Shown here piece by piece: positions 47,209 through 58,741 of a DNA stretch of 64,000 nt. Location of the stretch: contig NC_045151.1 of assembly GCF_008831285.2 (NCBI RefSeq), positions 11,890,571 to 11,954,570 on the forward strand, written 5' to 3'. Both the position numbers and the translations under genes were made by a program. The first letter of the stretch is position 1. Each line of letters starts with the position of its first letter. This stretch comes from Nymphaea colorata (lineage: Eukaryota > Streptophyta > Magnoliopsida > Nymphaeales > Nymphaeaceae). A model generated the notes under the pieces. The model had not been told where the DNA came from. It saw only the letters and a list, made by a program, of their open reading frames with translations, and did not search any database.

Positions 47209-47705
47209 TATACTAGCTGATTGGGAGGGAAGTGGAACAAATGCAGGAGTTTTGTATGATGCACTAGAAGATAATTTTCATCCATCAAAAGTTCCACATG
47301 GTAAGAAAATAAACACTGATGGTTTAATTTACTATGATCAATTTAATTGCTTGACTAACAAAATACATATTGTTGATTATGAAATATGTAAATATTTATT
47401 TTTTCAATGCTGGATACCCAAATATTGTCAGATTATTAACTCCATATAAAAGATGTTGGTACCATCTATCAAAGTTTAATGTTTTTGGATCTAGGCAAAT
47501 TGAGACAATAGAAGAATTATACAACTATCCACACTCATTTTTGCACACCATCATAGAGAGAGTGTTTAGTTTGCTTAAGGCAAGGTTTTTGGTTTTGACG
47601 AATCATGTGTCATATCCGAAATCCACTCAAGTTAAAATTGTAGAAGTAGCATATATTCTTCATAATTTTATAATTCACTATAATTCACCACAATCCAAAT
47701 GCTGA
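47209..47705 (+). pseudogene. Harbinger DDE nuclease remnant, C-terminal part
   Basis: It resumes with LADWEGSGTNAGVLYDALED (47213-47272), then VPHG followed by GTAAGA, a splice-donor-like site. A likely intron of about 85 bp (47303-47387) leads to KYLFF and, after a one-base shift, NAGYPNIVRLLTPYK. In active relatives this motif reads DAGYPN, so the second catalytic Asp is Asn here. The third residue survives in IIERVFSLLKARF near 47550-47595. The gene ends with VKIVEVAYILHNFI and a stop near 47705. The intron acceptor is degraded. Confidence 0.85.
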
Positions 47706-48570
47706 AAATTTTCTTACTAATGTTATAAATGATAGTGAAGTAAGTGAAATTATAAATGATGATGAACATATTGAACAAACGCAAATACATGGTAGTAACA
47801 ATGAACTTTGTGAGAAAACTACTTCAACAATGTGGACTGACTATGTTTCAAGTAAAATACTCATTGTCTAACATGCTCAATATATTATATGTCATTGTTT
47901 TAGTTATATATGACTATTTTAATACTTTATGTTGGCAGTCTAACTATTTGTTTATCTTTTTAATTTTTGAAGTGCAGGAACCAAATGGTGATACCTCTTC
48001 TCAAGTATTACATGGTTTTGATGGGAAGGATAGTGTGTGAGATAGAAGACTAGTTAGCTAGCGAGTTGTCATAGTTATTTTTGTATTTATAATAGCCCTA
48101 GTTTTGTTGAACATTTGTCTCTATTTTTGTGTTAATGTACTCTAATATATGGCATGCAATAGTTAAACATTTAAAACTATTTGTATTTTGATGTTTGTAG
48201 TTTCACTTGATACTGGTGGCACTATATAAATGTTTGAACATCTAACATTAACAATGTTTTTCTTATATGAATCAATCTGAAAGAGTTGATTTTGCTAAAA
48301 TATTATGGACGTTTTTATCAGATGAATTGATTTGCATAGAATATGTTGTTGTTATGAATTTTACACCTTAACAAGATTTGGATGATATATTTAAAAACAA
48401 ACAAATTCAAAAAATATGTTCTTGTTATCAAATGGTGGATAGAACAGATAGAACTTATAGAATTGACCATAGAAGACAGAAATACTAAACAGAACAGACA
48501 GATTGGACATAACTGAAAACAAACATCAGATAGAACGGACAAGATGGATAGAACATACACAGATGAAACA
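47706..48570. other. 3' part of H2, non-coding
   Basis: A frame at 47756-48040 gives a short Asn/Glu-rich start but no motif. AT-rich otherwise. Confidence 0.4.
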
Positions 48571-48574
48571 AATG

Positions 48575-48862
48575 TTAGACAAAAGTAATGTGGTGTCATG
48601 TTCCTAAAACCATCAAACGATGGACAAAGAACATCCTTATCCATGAGCACAAGACAGTCATGTAGTGGACAAGACGTCTTATTTGTCTTGTCCTAATAGA
48701 CAGCAATGAAATGACCTTTAAGTAAAGCAAACATTGGATAGAAAGGACATAGCGTTTTGTTTTTCTATTGATCAAGAAATGGACAAAGAAGGCTCGTCTA
48801 TTGGGCTAAGATAGTATGTGTGGAAGATAGGACGTCCCAATGGACAACAATCAAATAACCTG
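48575..48862. repeat. duplicated right terminus of Harbinger H2
   Basis: The reverse complement of 48575-48718 (AAGGTCATTTCATTGCTGTC onward) aligns with the left end of H1 at 25115 for about 150 bp, sharing GATGTTCTTTGTC and a GTTTGATG word. TAA follows it at 48719-48721. A second, more diverged copy of the same terminus ends at about 48862 (CAGGTTATTTGATTGTTGTC in reverse complement). The copies lie in the same orientation, about 143 bp apart. Confidence 0.7.
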
Positions 48863-49507
48863 AAATTTTAACATGATGGTCCTAAACTCAGCAATTCAAA
48901 ATAAATTAATCTAATGAAAACACTTCAAAAATCCTGATTTATTTACTACATTAAATCAAATTGTAAAACATCAAAAACCCTATAAATCAAACACAGAGAA
49001 TGTGTATCCAATTTACTATATGCTGCACAACGTAATGTATAAAATGATTTATGCATGAGCATCTGAATTTATGCAATGATTAATTAGACAAAACTAAAAG
49101 CATGTAGCATGATGACTTGATTACAATAAATTAATAGTAGACAACCTACATGCAACGTGGGACCAACTAGCCAATGTGGAACCTAAGTGGATACTTAGAT
49201 GCACATATGTGTTGGAGGATAGCCCATGAAGTCCCAATTTAGTGCTAATTCACCCTAAATAAGTGTCCATGAAATGCATTAGTCAAATGTGACCAGGTAT
49301 GGAACATAACATGCACGTGATGTAATGCATAAGGTGTGCATGGCATGAAATTAAACTATGTTAGATGAAACATAAGTTAATTAATTCTAAGTTAACACTA
49401 ACCTAAAACTAATCCTAGATTATATGATAAGAGAAAGATGTAGTAAATGTGGGCCTTACAAGTTTTGATACATGCTCGATGAAGGCCCAAGGTGAAGATA
49501 ATACCTC
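48863..49507. other. intergenic, no gene seen
   Basis: AT-rich sequence; no repeat end or coding sequence recognised. Confidence 0.5.
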
Positions 49508-49846
49508 AGGTTTGTGTTTGATGGACGTGGATCTCAAATCCAACCTATGATTTGCCTGAGAGAACTATAGGACTATCAAACTTGCAACTTGAAACACCGT
49601 GGATTTCAAATCTTTGACAGGCATGAAATCCATAGATTTCATGTCATAGGCAGGATGGTCCAATCTCAAGTTCAAACCTAAGATCCATGTAGAAGATCAT
49701 AAGGGTAGAACCCTGCCACACCCTTGAACCTGCTCAGCCAGATGATGCTGTTGGTGTCATCTAACCTGTCTTCCCCCTTACTCTCCCTTTATGACTGCCA
49801 AATGTCACACCAGAATACCAACAGAAGAAAAAAACCCATTGAAAAT

Positions 49847-49965
49847 GGCCGAGGGTTTGAGGGGAAAATGAAACCCTCTTCCATTGTCGTGCATTTGAGG
49901 GAATAAACCCTCAGCAATGGCTAAGGGGTTTGAGGAAAAGTAAAACCTTTAAGCCATTGTCAAGG
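49847..49965. repeat. GAGGGTTTGAGG short repeats
   Basis: CGAGGGTTTGAGG, TAAGGGGTTTGAGG and CAAGGGTTTGAA, with inverted AAACCCTC words between them, follow AATGG/CATTG words. The cluster could fold back on itself. Confidence 0.5.
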
Positions 49966-49978
49966 GTTTGAACTCCGG

Positions 49979-50125
49979 TAATGGTTGAGGTTTCTGCTAT
50001 CAACCAAATCCATGCGCCCTTGCCAATATAGAAACTCTTTGGCCTTGCTACGGATGTAAAAGAGAGGAAGGGAGAGAAAGCAACTATGAGAGATACAAAG
50101 GGGAGAGAGAAAGAGGGGAGAGTGA
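49979..50125. repeat. direct repeat, copy 1
   Basis: Starts with TAATGGTTGAGGTTTCTGC, continues through TTGCCAA, and has AAAGAGAGGAAGGGA before a GA-rich stretch. The same order in the same orientation occurs at 54135-54264. Confidence 0.7.
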
Positions 50126-51399
50126 AGACACAAAATTTTCATAAATCCAAATGACCATTTTTCCTTCACCAAGTCATTTCCAAATTGATTTTGAAAAAAT
50201 CAAATTTCAATAACAAGTGTTATTGTTGGATCAAACAAGCAAGTTTCACACCAGCATTAGGCAGCTAGCCAACATATCACCTAAGTTGTCCAAGCTAGAA
50301 TTACTATTTTGCCTCTATGCCTAGTGTTTCTAACTTGGAAAGTAGGGATTTTCACTAGATTCCTGAGAATTGCCTAATAATAGTGCAATTAGGCCATTTC
50401 TCAACTTTTCACAACTTCAGGAGTCGTTAGAGTCAGTTTACTATCATTTTCTTATCATGTAGTCAGCTCACTTAGCTCGGATCATATTCATCATGTATAG
50501 ATCAATCTTTCCATAGTTTGCTTTGAGTTCATTCATCCCAGTTTGATTTCAATTCAGTTTTGAGCTCTTTCTCTCTCCTATTTTCATAGCTTTGAGTTGA
50601 ATTTGTAGTCAACTAGATAGAGTGGGCTGAATTTGAAGACAACCAGATAGAGTGAGTCAATTTAGTTTATCATGTTTAAATCAATCTTCCTTTAGTTTGG
50701 TTTGACTTAATTCATCACAGTTTGAGTTCAATTTATTTTCTAAGGCCATAGTGCACATTTCTAATACTTGCTAGACTCTGTAAACTACTGTCAAACTCAA
50801 TTAAGTAGAATTGGGTCAATTTTTTTTTCTTTTCGCTTGTCCTTATGAGTAAGTAGCTTATCCAAGTCCCTAGCTCTACTAGTTAAAATTTCCATAAAAT
50901 CATATTTTTATGGCTCTCCTTGATTTTTCATCATAAATATAACATTTATGACTTGTTTAATTTTTAGAACAATTTGGGAGAAATTTTTCAACAAGATCTT
51001 AACCAAAACTGATCTCGTAGTAGGCCCACAGGCTGGTCCAATCAGATCAACAAAACTCATCTGCAACTCTAAAATAGTCACATATACCTTGGTTTATGGC
51101 TTATGTATAAACATAGGATATAAAACAAGATTTTACCCCTATTCTTCTCTAGAAACATAGGGTATAAAGATATTCAGATCAAGATTTTAACCCTACTCTT
51201 CTGTATAAAGTATAAACATAGGGTATAGGTCATATACCTTGATTTGTGGCTTTCTTTGATTCCTAGAATCTTAGTTCAAACTAGTCTCCTTATTTGAACC
51301 TCTTTCAGCCAAAAATCATACATAAGGGTATTCTTGTCATTTACCATCGCACATGTATTTTTCATAAAGCCTAACTTATGAGTCATATGAAACTAAGTT

Positions 51400-52500
51400 A
51401 GCTTTTCATATACATTCACATGGATCTGCTAGGCCAGAGCCCAAGCTCAACCTACCCCAATTTCTCACAAAGCCAAGTTTTTCCAAAAACAACGCCTAGG
51501 TTCAACCTACTCTAATTTTCATATCATATCCAGATCCATCTTCTAGAATATTCTTCAGATATGGACTTGGATCTAGGCCCTAGAATCAAACCCAGATCTA
51601 AGATCCATGTGAGAGCTTATTGCACATTATATTCAAATAAAGTCTCGTGATTTTTTCACTCCATGCTTAATGTCAAGTTGCACGATAGGACTTGAAACGT
51701 GCGAAATTTTTTTTTTATGAATAAGCCCATGTAGAAGGAACCAGAAATGAAATTTGTATGTGATCATAATGAACATTTATATGTTTCATATCAGTTTTAA
51801 CTTATGGTTTTAATGTGTTCTTTTTCCACTTCATATTCTTGTGTCTGTCATTCTCTACACTCAATGTCAATCTAAATATTTTATTAAGAATCGGTTAGCA
51901 CTTCTCTGTGCATGCATTGCTTTTCGTGGAATCAAATTTAGATCATAGATGAGATTGTTGTGAACATTTTATAATTTTATCCCAAATTTGTGTGCTTCTT
52001 GAAATGAGGAGGAGGTCTAAGAGTTTAGTACAATTCAAGGGGGTCTCCTTCTCTCTCTTCTATACATAGGGCCTCACCCCCTCCTTTCTCTTCACACTTT
52101 GAGCTTCCCTATAGAAGCTCATAGTAGTTGGTAAAATTCCAACTAGGTACTCACAATGTTTAGCTCAAACAAGCTAAATTTTTAGAACTTGGTCTAAGTC
52201 TTGGTTCGAACCGCATTAGTACTCAGCCTAGACCCAACTAGGCTCAGTGTAGAGGTCGACGGAGCAAGCTCAGTCAGGTCTTCAGGCTCCAATAAATCCT
52301 TTTTTCTTTCTATTCCTTTTCTTATTTGCAATTTAATGTCTTTCTTTCTTTTTTATTTCTTTTATGCATGTTTTAGTTTTCTTTTTGTTTTTATTATGCT
52401 TACTTTAGTTTATTTTCTTGCTTAGTTGTTAGGATTCCTTTATTTGCTTTCATAATGCTTTTTTTTTTAGCTTATTTATCTTCTAAGGATAAATCTAATT
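51400..52500 (+). mobile_element. LTR-like module, plus orientation
   Basis: A GGATCT/AGATC-rich segment (51530-51620) is followed by TATACATA (52061-52068), then GGGCCTCACCCC and pyrimidine-rich DNA (52075-52105, 52290-52400). The order matches the minus-strand modules at 35.4 and 58.05 kb. No coding sequence. Confidence 0.4.
52061..52068 (+). promoter_or_regulatory. TATA box of LTR-like module
   Basis: TATACATA followed directly by GGGCCTCACCCC, like the module at 35391. Confidence 0.45.
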
Positions 52501-53239
52501 TAATGTCTCAGGGCTAAGCCAGGGGTCAGGTATACCCCTATCTTCCATGTTTCTTTCTATTAAATTTCATGTTCTTGCTTATTTAGTTTTTGCTTAAATC
52601 ATGCATATAGATAGCATTTCTTTTATGTTTTCATTAGTCATGCATAGCACATTCATTTAATATGCACTCGCATCACCTTGCACTCACATGCATTCTTGTC
52701 TATAACTCAACCAGGACATGTTAATAGCATACCCTGTGCACATTAGACTAGGTACTTGAAAAACTGAATCCAGCTTGGTCCTCATACAAGAACCCTTTCG
52801 AAATCATAGTTTTCTCTAAATTTTTTTCAAAATCAATTTCTTTAAATGATTTCAAAAGCTCTAGGTCATATAGGCATGGAGTCCAAACGTAGTCAAGTTC
52901 TCTTAGACCTAACTTAGATCAACCTTAATGCCCACTACTTATGAACTGAATCCCATAGCCTAGACCTAGCCAATTTCTTTAATACCCATTCAAATAAGAT
53001 GAATGATGATCATATTATGAATCATGTGGTTTGGTTAAGACCAAACCCACATACTCCTTTCAAGTCCGTCCCCTACTAGATTCAAACCTTGATCAGTCAA
53101 AGCCCCAAATCTAGTCTTTTTTTGACCGATGTGCCCTTAGCCTATTTGGAACTTGAATTTTAAATCAAAGCCATTGGATTCAAATCATAAACCTCATGTT
53201 GATCTAAACCTAGTTATTAAACCCAATTTTAGCATACTT

Positions 53240-53430
53240 AGATTCAGACCTCAAGTGTTAGATTTTGGATTTCAAGTATTAGAATCTGGATCTTGGATAA
53301 TAGATCTTAGATTATGGATCTAAAACTATGGATCTCAGATTGTGGATCTTGGATTTTGGCTCTCAAGCATTAAATTTTGAATATTGGAACTTAGCACTTG
53401 AATTTTGGATCAGATTTTACACAATGGACT
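53240..53430. repeat. GGATCT/GGATTTTGG degenerate repeat
   Basis: Words of about 12-15 bases (TAGATTTTGGATTT, GGATCTTGGAT, GGATCTCAGATTGTGGATCT) follow one another at least ten times with drift. The result is a loose minisatellite unusually dense in GATC. Similar but shorter stretches occur at about 35720-35820, 55000-55330 and 58290-58450. Confidence 0.7.
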
Positions 53431-54134
53431 TTGGATTATAAATAATAGGTTGATATTCACATAAATAGACCCGAGATGGGAAATTTGAACCATATCATAA
53501 TCAGATTTGGATTTGTTTATATCAATTTTACTGGATCTCTAATCTTGGATCATGAATTCTGAATCTCCATGACATGCCACAATATTTTGAACCTCTTTGA
53601 CATCCCCTATTTCAATTTAGAACAAAAATTATGTAAATCTCTTGGATCATGTTTGCGATATATATCTAGTTTCTCCTAATAGATCAGTGTTTAACACTCA
53701 ATTCCTAGTAGAGGCCGGACTTCTAGTTTATTTGACCTAGTTTTTCATACATCAAATTAGATTTAAAACATTGATTTGCATTGATCTATGATAATCTAGA
53801 CACGAACAATATATCAAATTAATTTTCATTTGTTCATCAATCTATTTCTAATATCTATTTAGATTTCAAAGCCTACATGATTTCAAAATTGGGGTACATT
53901 TCCTTTCTTAGGTTGTGAACAATATTTAGACTTAGAAATTGAAACATTTAGTCTAATTCTTGGTCTCATTACTCCTGGTAAAGGAATAAAAAAAAACAGT
54001 CAGACTTCGTACCAATAGGTCAGGTTCCTGCCTCTCAGAATCCCATAGATGGAATACAGAGGTAACTACAAGTCCAATTTATTACATACTACATGTAGCT
54101 GGAAATTTACTCGCGGAGAGAGAGAACCATCGGC

Positions 54135-54264
54135 AATGGCTGAGGGTTTCTGCAATTAATAGAAACCTTATGCAGTTGCCAAGGGTGTGAAAGAGAGGAA
54201 GGGATGGTGAGAAAGGAACTGTCGGAGAGATGGAGAGTGATAGAGAGGGGGAGAGACGGAGAGG
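54135..54264. repeat. direct repeat, copy 2
   Basis: AATGGCTGAGGGTTTCTGC, TTGCCAAGG and GAAAGAGAGGAAGGGA occur in the same order as at 49979-50125, about 4.15 kb away. A GA-rich stretch follows. Confidence 0.7.
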
Positions 54265-54382
54265 ATGCATAACTATTGCATCAGGGGGGTTTGAGAACCC
54301 CAATTTGAATATCTTTGGATCCCATATTTAAGAGTCTAAAATCAGCCCTGGATCTTAGTTGCAAGGTTGTCAAACACAACCT

Positions 54383-56599
54383 AGAGGTTGACCCTACCTA
54401 AACTAAGCTTTCATCATCCTCTTTCTATAGCTTATTCTAAAATAAATTAGGCATGCCTATAGAAATCATTAGCCAAATGCAACCGAAAAAAGCATTGTAA
54501 GATACATATGTTTATATGCAAAATTTTGCGATCTTGAGTAGGATCATTCAAATGAAAAAAGTTCTAAACTTGTGTTTATCTCTGTATCTCTTTCAGGAAT
54601 TTATGAGAGATAGAACCCATCTTGTGACTATGGGATCCAGTCATTCCTGGCACTTTACCATGAGTAATTAGAACAATAACTAGACTAAGTGTTCCAAATT
54701 CTCAATTATGAGTGTTATCCAAATCCTAAATGCAGAAAATATGCCCTAATTTTGGAAATGATTGAACTTTTGAAAATCCAAATGGATCATCAAAAATTGG
54801 AGTTTATAAACCGGAGACCTTGGATCTAGGGACTTACTTTACGATCCAAATAATCACCAATCCATGTAATGGATTCTAAAACTAATATTATGCATGAAAA
54901 ATAGGTCCAGACATGTTTAAGATTTGGTTTCTAGTGTCTTAAGAACGTGGGCCTATAAAGACCAAGAACTAAAATCCAAATTGTGAGATCCAGATCCGAA
55001 TTTAAGATCTAATGCAGGTGAAATTCACATGTGCAAATTATGATCCAATTCGAAGATCCAAATCTAATGGTTTAAAATAAAGGCTTTGGGTCTAGAAGTC
55101 GGCCAAGGTTTGGTTCTATAATCCAAATTCTAAAATCCAATAAGGTCTGAGGTCATGATCCAAATAACTTGAGTTCAAGATCCAAAGTCCTAGGGTCTGA
55201 TGTTTATGTCGAAATCCCAATATCCCAAAGGAGATCCAATTCCATAAGATCTGAAATCATACTCCAAATTGGTTGAAATCTAGATCCAAGGCTCCAAATT
55301 CGATATCCAAAGTGAAATCTAAATTTAAAGATCTAGTCTCCCTTTCACAAGGTCTAGATCTGGTTTTGGACTGGGTTTACAAGGTTGAACTTATCTAATT
55401 TGAGATTTAATTTAGACACAAGCTAGCTAGATTATGAGCCCGAGGGGGTTGGCCAAAGTGAACTCAACTGGGTCAGGGTTCTGACATAGTTCTAATGTGG
55501 ATCAGACCTAGACTTACTGTAGTGGTCTTGATGCCAGGTCTAAATTAAGGCATGGCGTGAACTCAGCAAGGATTAGGTAGGCTAGGTCTACGGACTCAGC
55601 CATGTCTACACCTAAGGATTTGAAAACTGATTTGAAAAGCAAGTTTGATTTTGGAAACATGTAGTACAAATCTATATCTTCCAAAATATGTTAACGCGAA
55701 AACCAATATGGATCATATGCATGTCAGGACTATTATTGATAGCATGCCACTGATTAGCCCAGCCTTGTTTCCACGTGAAACCTAAGTCTGTGTGCATGAG
55801 TGAAATCAAATGTCCATGCATCATGTAAGGATAGAAAGCAAACTATATGAATGCATAACAAACATAACTAATCATGAAAATATATAACGCATACAATTAT
55901 AAGATGCATGATTTTGGAAAAACAAACTCCTATAGGATTTGGTCTAGGTTCAAGGCTCTCATGCAAGGACTATTGTCACAAGACATGATACAAACGAAAT
56001 CTCATTAACTTTATGAATCCAAATGCTGGTTTTGAAATTCATTGTTAAAACTAAAACACAATAAGAATGCATGACTATATGATCAAGATGATCAAACATT
56101 CTAAATGCAAAAAAGAATATGAACATACACCTAGAGATCATAATTTGCAAGCTTGATATAAGGAAACAACATTGGGACTTGCGGGATGGACCTAAACAAC
56201 CCTAACGTCACATAGGCGCGGGCTAAGCTTCCCAATCTTCATAGACAAGACATCTTAACCTATTACAAAACATAACGTAATGTAACATGAACATAGAATA
56301 CAGACTCAGGAATTCATTTGATCCCCAAATTCAATGGTAGCATTATAAACACCTAAACAAAGATGGATGACTCGTGAGAAATCAGTTTGACATCTTAAAA
56401 CTCGGATTTGTAATTGAATCTACAAGTAGAACATAGGTTTCTGCAAAACAGGAAATACGACTCGGAGGCCTAATTTGGCTGCTTTGAAAACAGGGTTAAA
56501 ATCACCACTTCATGTGAAATGTGGTCAGAAGTCCCTCTTTACAATCAAACCTAAGCAGTAGATTTTGAAAAAAAAATTGGATTAGATATAGGACCCCAA
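54383..56599. other. AT-rich, GATC-rich non-coding DNA
   Basis: Dense in AGATCC, GATCCAAA and AAATCCA words, especially 54990-55340. No coherent coding sequence or RNA gene recognised. Confidence 0.5.
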
Positions 56600-57450
56600 A
56601 CCTATGAAAGAAACCATAGAATAGGGTAAGCAAAACATGGCCATTTGGTTAAACTGTCACATTAAGAACGATGAAAAGCATGTCAAATCAACTTGGATTG
56701 ATCTAAAAATTGGTTTGTAGACTTTCTGTATAACTAAAAATTAGACAAAACTTACAGATCTGAAACAGGTTAGGGATCAAGAAAGTAATGATATGAAGAA
56801 ATTGGTGCAGAAATATGCAGAAGAACAGGTTGAGCAGCCAACTTCATGGCCACATTTGGTTGGGCAGAAGACATCCTTTTGAGCTTAAATTTTAGGAATA
56901 TACTCTCGGTATTACAGAAACGTAGCAGAAACTTAAAGGTTTGAAAACTCGCAAGCAGGTAGAGAGATATAACATCACAAATTTACAAAACTGCACTTTT
57001 AAAGAAACTTGCAGAAAACCTGCTGCAAAAACAATACATGTGCTAAATCAACTCAAAGGCCGGTCAAATCAACTTGGATTTAGTTGAAAATTGGTGGGAA
57101 ACGTCTAGGCATATAGGGATAACCACGGGCTTCTACAGAATGCAGATCGGAGTGGCATAACAAAAATTATTAAGCTCACAACTTAAGCAAATTTCATGTC
57201 CGATATTTTGAAACATAAATTTGCAGAAAACAAACTTTAGAAAACGACCCAATGTGGGGGACAAACGGATTAAAATTAATTTGATGAAATTTAGGGAAAG
57301 CAAACTTGACATATAGAGAAACATGTGATTTTTATGAGTCATCAATATGATCTCTGATTCGAGAGATATAAATTCTCAAAGTCATGAAAAATTCGGCAAT
57401 TTCCTGTAATCTGATTTTTGCATGAACTAAAAATTTTGTTCTCTAAGACC
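56600..57450 (-). repeat. degenerate repeat units of non-coding LTR-like family
   Basis: CAACTTGGATT, then AAAATTGGT, then AAACTTACAGATCTGAAA-type wording recurs at about 56690, 56930 and 57065. It corresponds to the units at 33.55-35.0 kb, with the same position relative to the TATA module. Confidence 0.5.
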
Positions 57451-57569
57451 AGAAACCTTATTTGAAGCCCACAAATAACCACACGATAGCTTGCAAATTA
57501 TGAATTTAAACATGCCTAAACTAACCACAAAGAAAAACCACACTGATTACGCATGCATGCATGTGCAAA

Positions 57570-58620
57570 CCCTGTGTAACATGATCAAAATAAGTAGAAT
57601 CTAAGAAAGTAACTACAATGCACGAAGCTAATATGGATGATCACACATTAAAACATCACATAACACAAAATTAAAGAACAATAAAGAATAACAAACAAGG
57701 TGGAACATGCATGAAGCCTCTATGGAGAGGTTTAACTTTGATCCATACGCACGTGAACTAAAAAAGAAGAAAGCTAAGGTAGAATAGAAGGAACCATAGA
57801 CTAGAGAAAAATTTAAAGGACGAGGAAGAGAGACAGATCTAGAGGACAAAAAGGGGAGAGAAAGAAGGGGAGAACAGCTACCTTCTTCTTCTTCTTCTTC
57901 TCCAAACTTCAACGTGCAAAAGATAGAGAGACTCCTACGCGAAACTCTATGACTGATAAATCCTACGGAAGAAATAAAACAGAAAAGAAAGAGAGAAGAG
58001 ACGTACCTGCACCCAATGAAAGATAGATGAAGGGACGTGCCCTTAAGGCTCCTATTTATAGTTTAGAAAGTTCCCCTCACGCTCCTTAAGAAGATGAAAG
58101 TTCCAAATGGAGTGGAGGGTCGCAAGTTTTAGAGAATTCTGTAACACCAAATTTTGTCATGTGTCCTAGGAGGAATTCTAAAACACAAGTTTTGACAAGT
58201 GTCCTTTTATAAATTCTAAAAGACAGATTTGCCTCAAGTGTTCTTAACTCAGGCGATGGCATGTGCCACATTTGATCGGTCCAGTTATCGAATTCAGATT
58301 CAGATCTGGATCAAAATCTGGATTGAAATGTGGATCAAGGATCTAGATCAAGTTTGAGATCTGGACTAGAGAATTGGATTGGAGACCCAAAATTGAGATG
58401 TAGATCTGAAATCAAAACATATTGTATTAATTGGATCTGGATCAACATTTAAGCTTCGTGAGCCGAAGCCAAGCTCAATCTGGGTGAGGTGGGCTCAGAC
58501 TCAGTGCTTGTAAGGTGGATCTGTGGGTCTAGACATAGCTGGATGCAGGTCATATTGGTCTCAGGTCAAACTGTGTTCAGTTCTGGTTCAAATAGGTTCA
58601 GCCAAGTTCAAACCTGACAT
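57570..58620 (-). mobile_element. LTR-like module, minus orientation
   Basis: On the minus strand, a GATCTGGATC-rich segment (58450-58290) is followed by TATAAATA (58060-58053), then GGAGCC and TTAAGGGCACG. A pyrimidine-rich leader (58010-57840) comes next. Degenerate repeats then follow leftward, as at 35.0 kb. No coding sequence is recognised. Confidence 0.45.
58053..58060 (-). promoter_or_regulatory. TATA box of LTR-like module
   Basis: The minus strand reads CTATAAATAGGAGCC, a strong plant TATA consensus, with a pyrimidine-rich leader starting about 40 bases downstream. Confidence 0.55.
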
Positions 58621-58741
58621 AGTTCAGTTCTGATAAGTCTTAGACCCTTGTGAGCCTACTGGGCTCCAACGTGGCAAAGACATAGGCGGGGTTTGGATGA
58701 CACCTAGAAACGGGGTTTTGGGAGCCAAAACGAGTTTTGGG

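Larger units (their letters stand above)
41862..48862 (+). mobile_element. PIF/Harbinger element H2, about 7 kb, decayed
   Basis: The left end GAGGTTGTTTGAT matches the reverse complement of the far right end (CAGGTTATTTGAT) at 11 of 13 positions. A TATAAATA box lies at 41954-41961, as in the right end of H1. It carries the two genes expected of the superfamily in order on the plus strand: a Myb/SANT-like protein (about 44930-45720) and a DDE nuclease (about 46210-47705). Both are broken. The right terminus seems to be present twice (48718 and 48862). No clean TWA duplication was found at the outer ends, so the exact limits are uncertain. Confidence 0.7.
49508..54382. mobile_element. possible 4.9-kb inverted-end element
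   Basis: The left end AGGTTTGTGTTTGA and the reverse complement of the right end AGGTTGTGTTTGA match with one gap, and GGATCT or AGATCC words follow both. No target duplication could be fixed. Inside are a direct repeat pair (49979-50125, 54135-54264), an LTR-like module (51.4-52.5 kb) and GATC-dense DNA (53.2-53.4 kb), but no protein gene. It may be a composite of decayed repeats. Confidence 0.35.

Noticed and set aside
41859-48865. A clean 3-bp target duplication for the whole H2 element
   Set aside because: Left flank (TAC or CTA) and right flank (AAA) do not match. TAA occurs only beside the inner right terminus at 48718.
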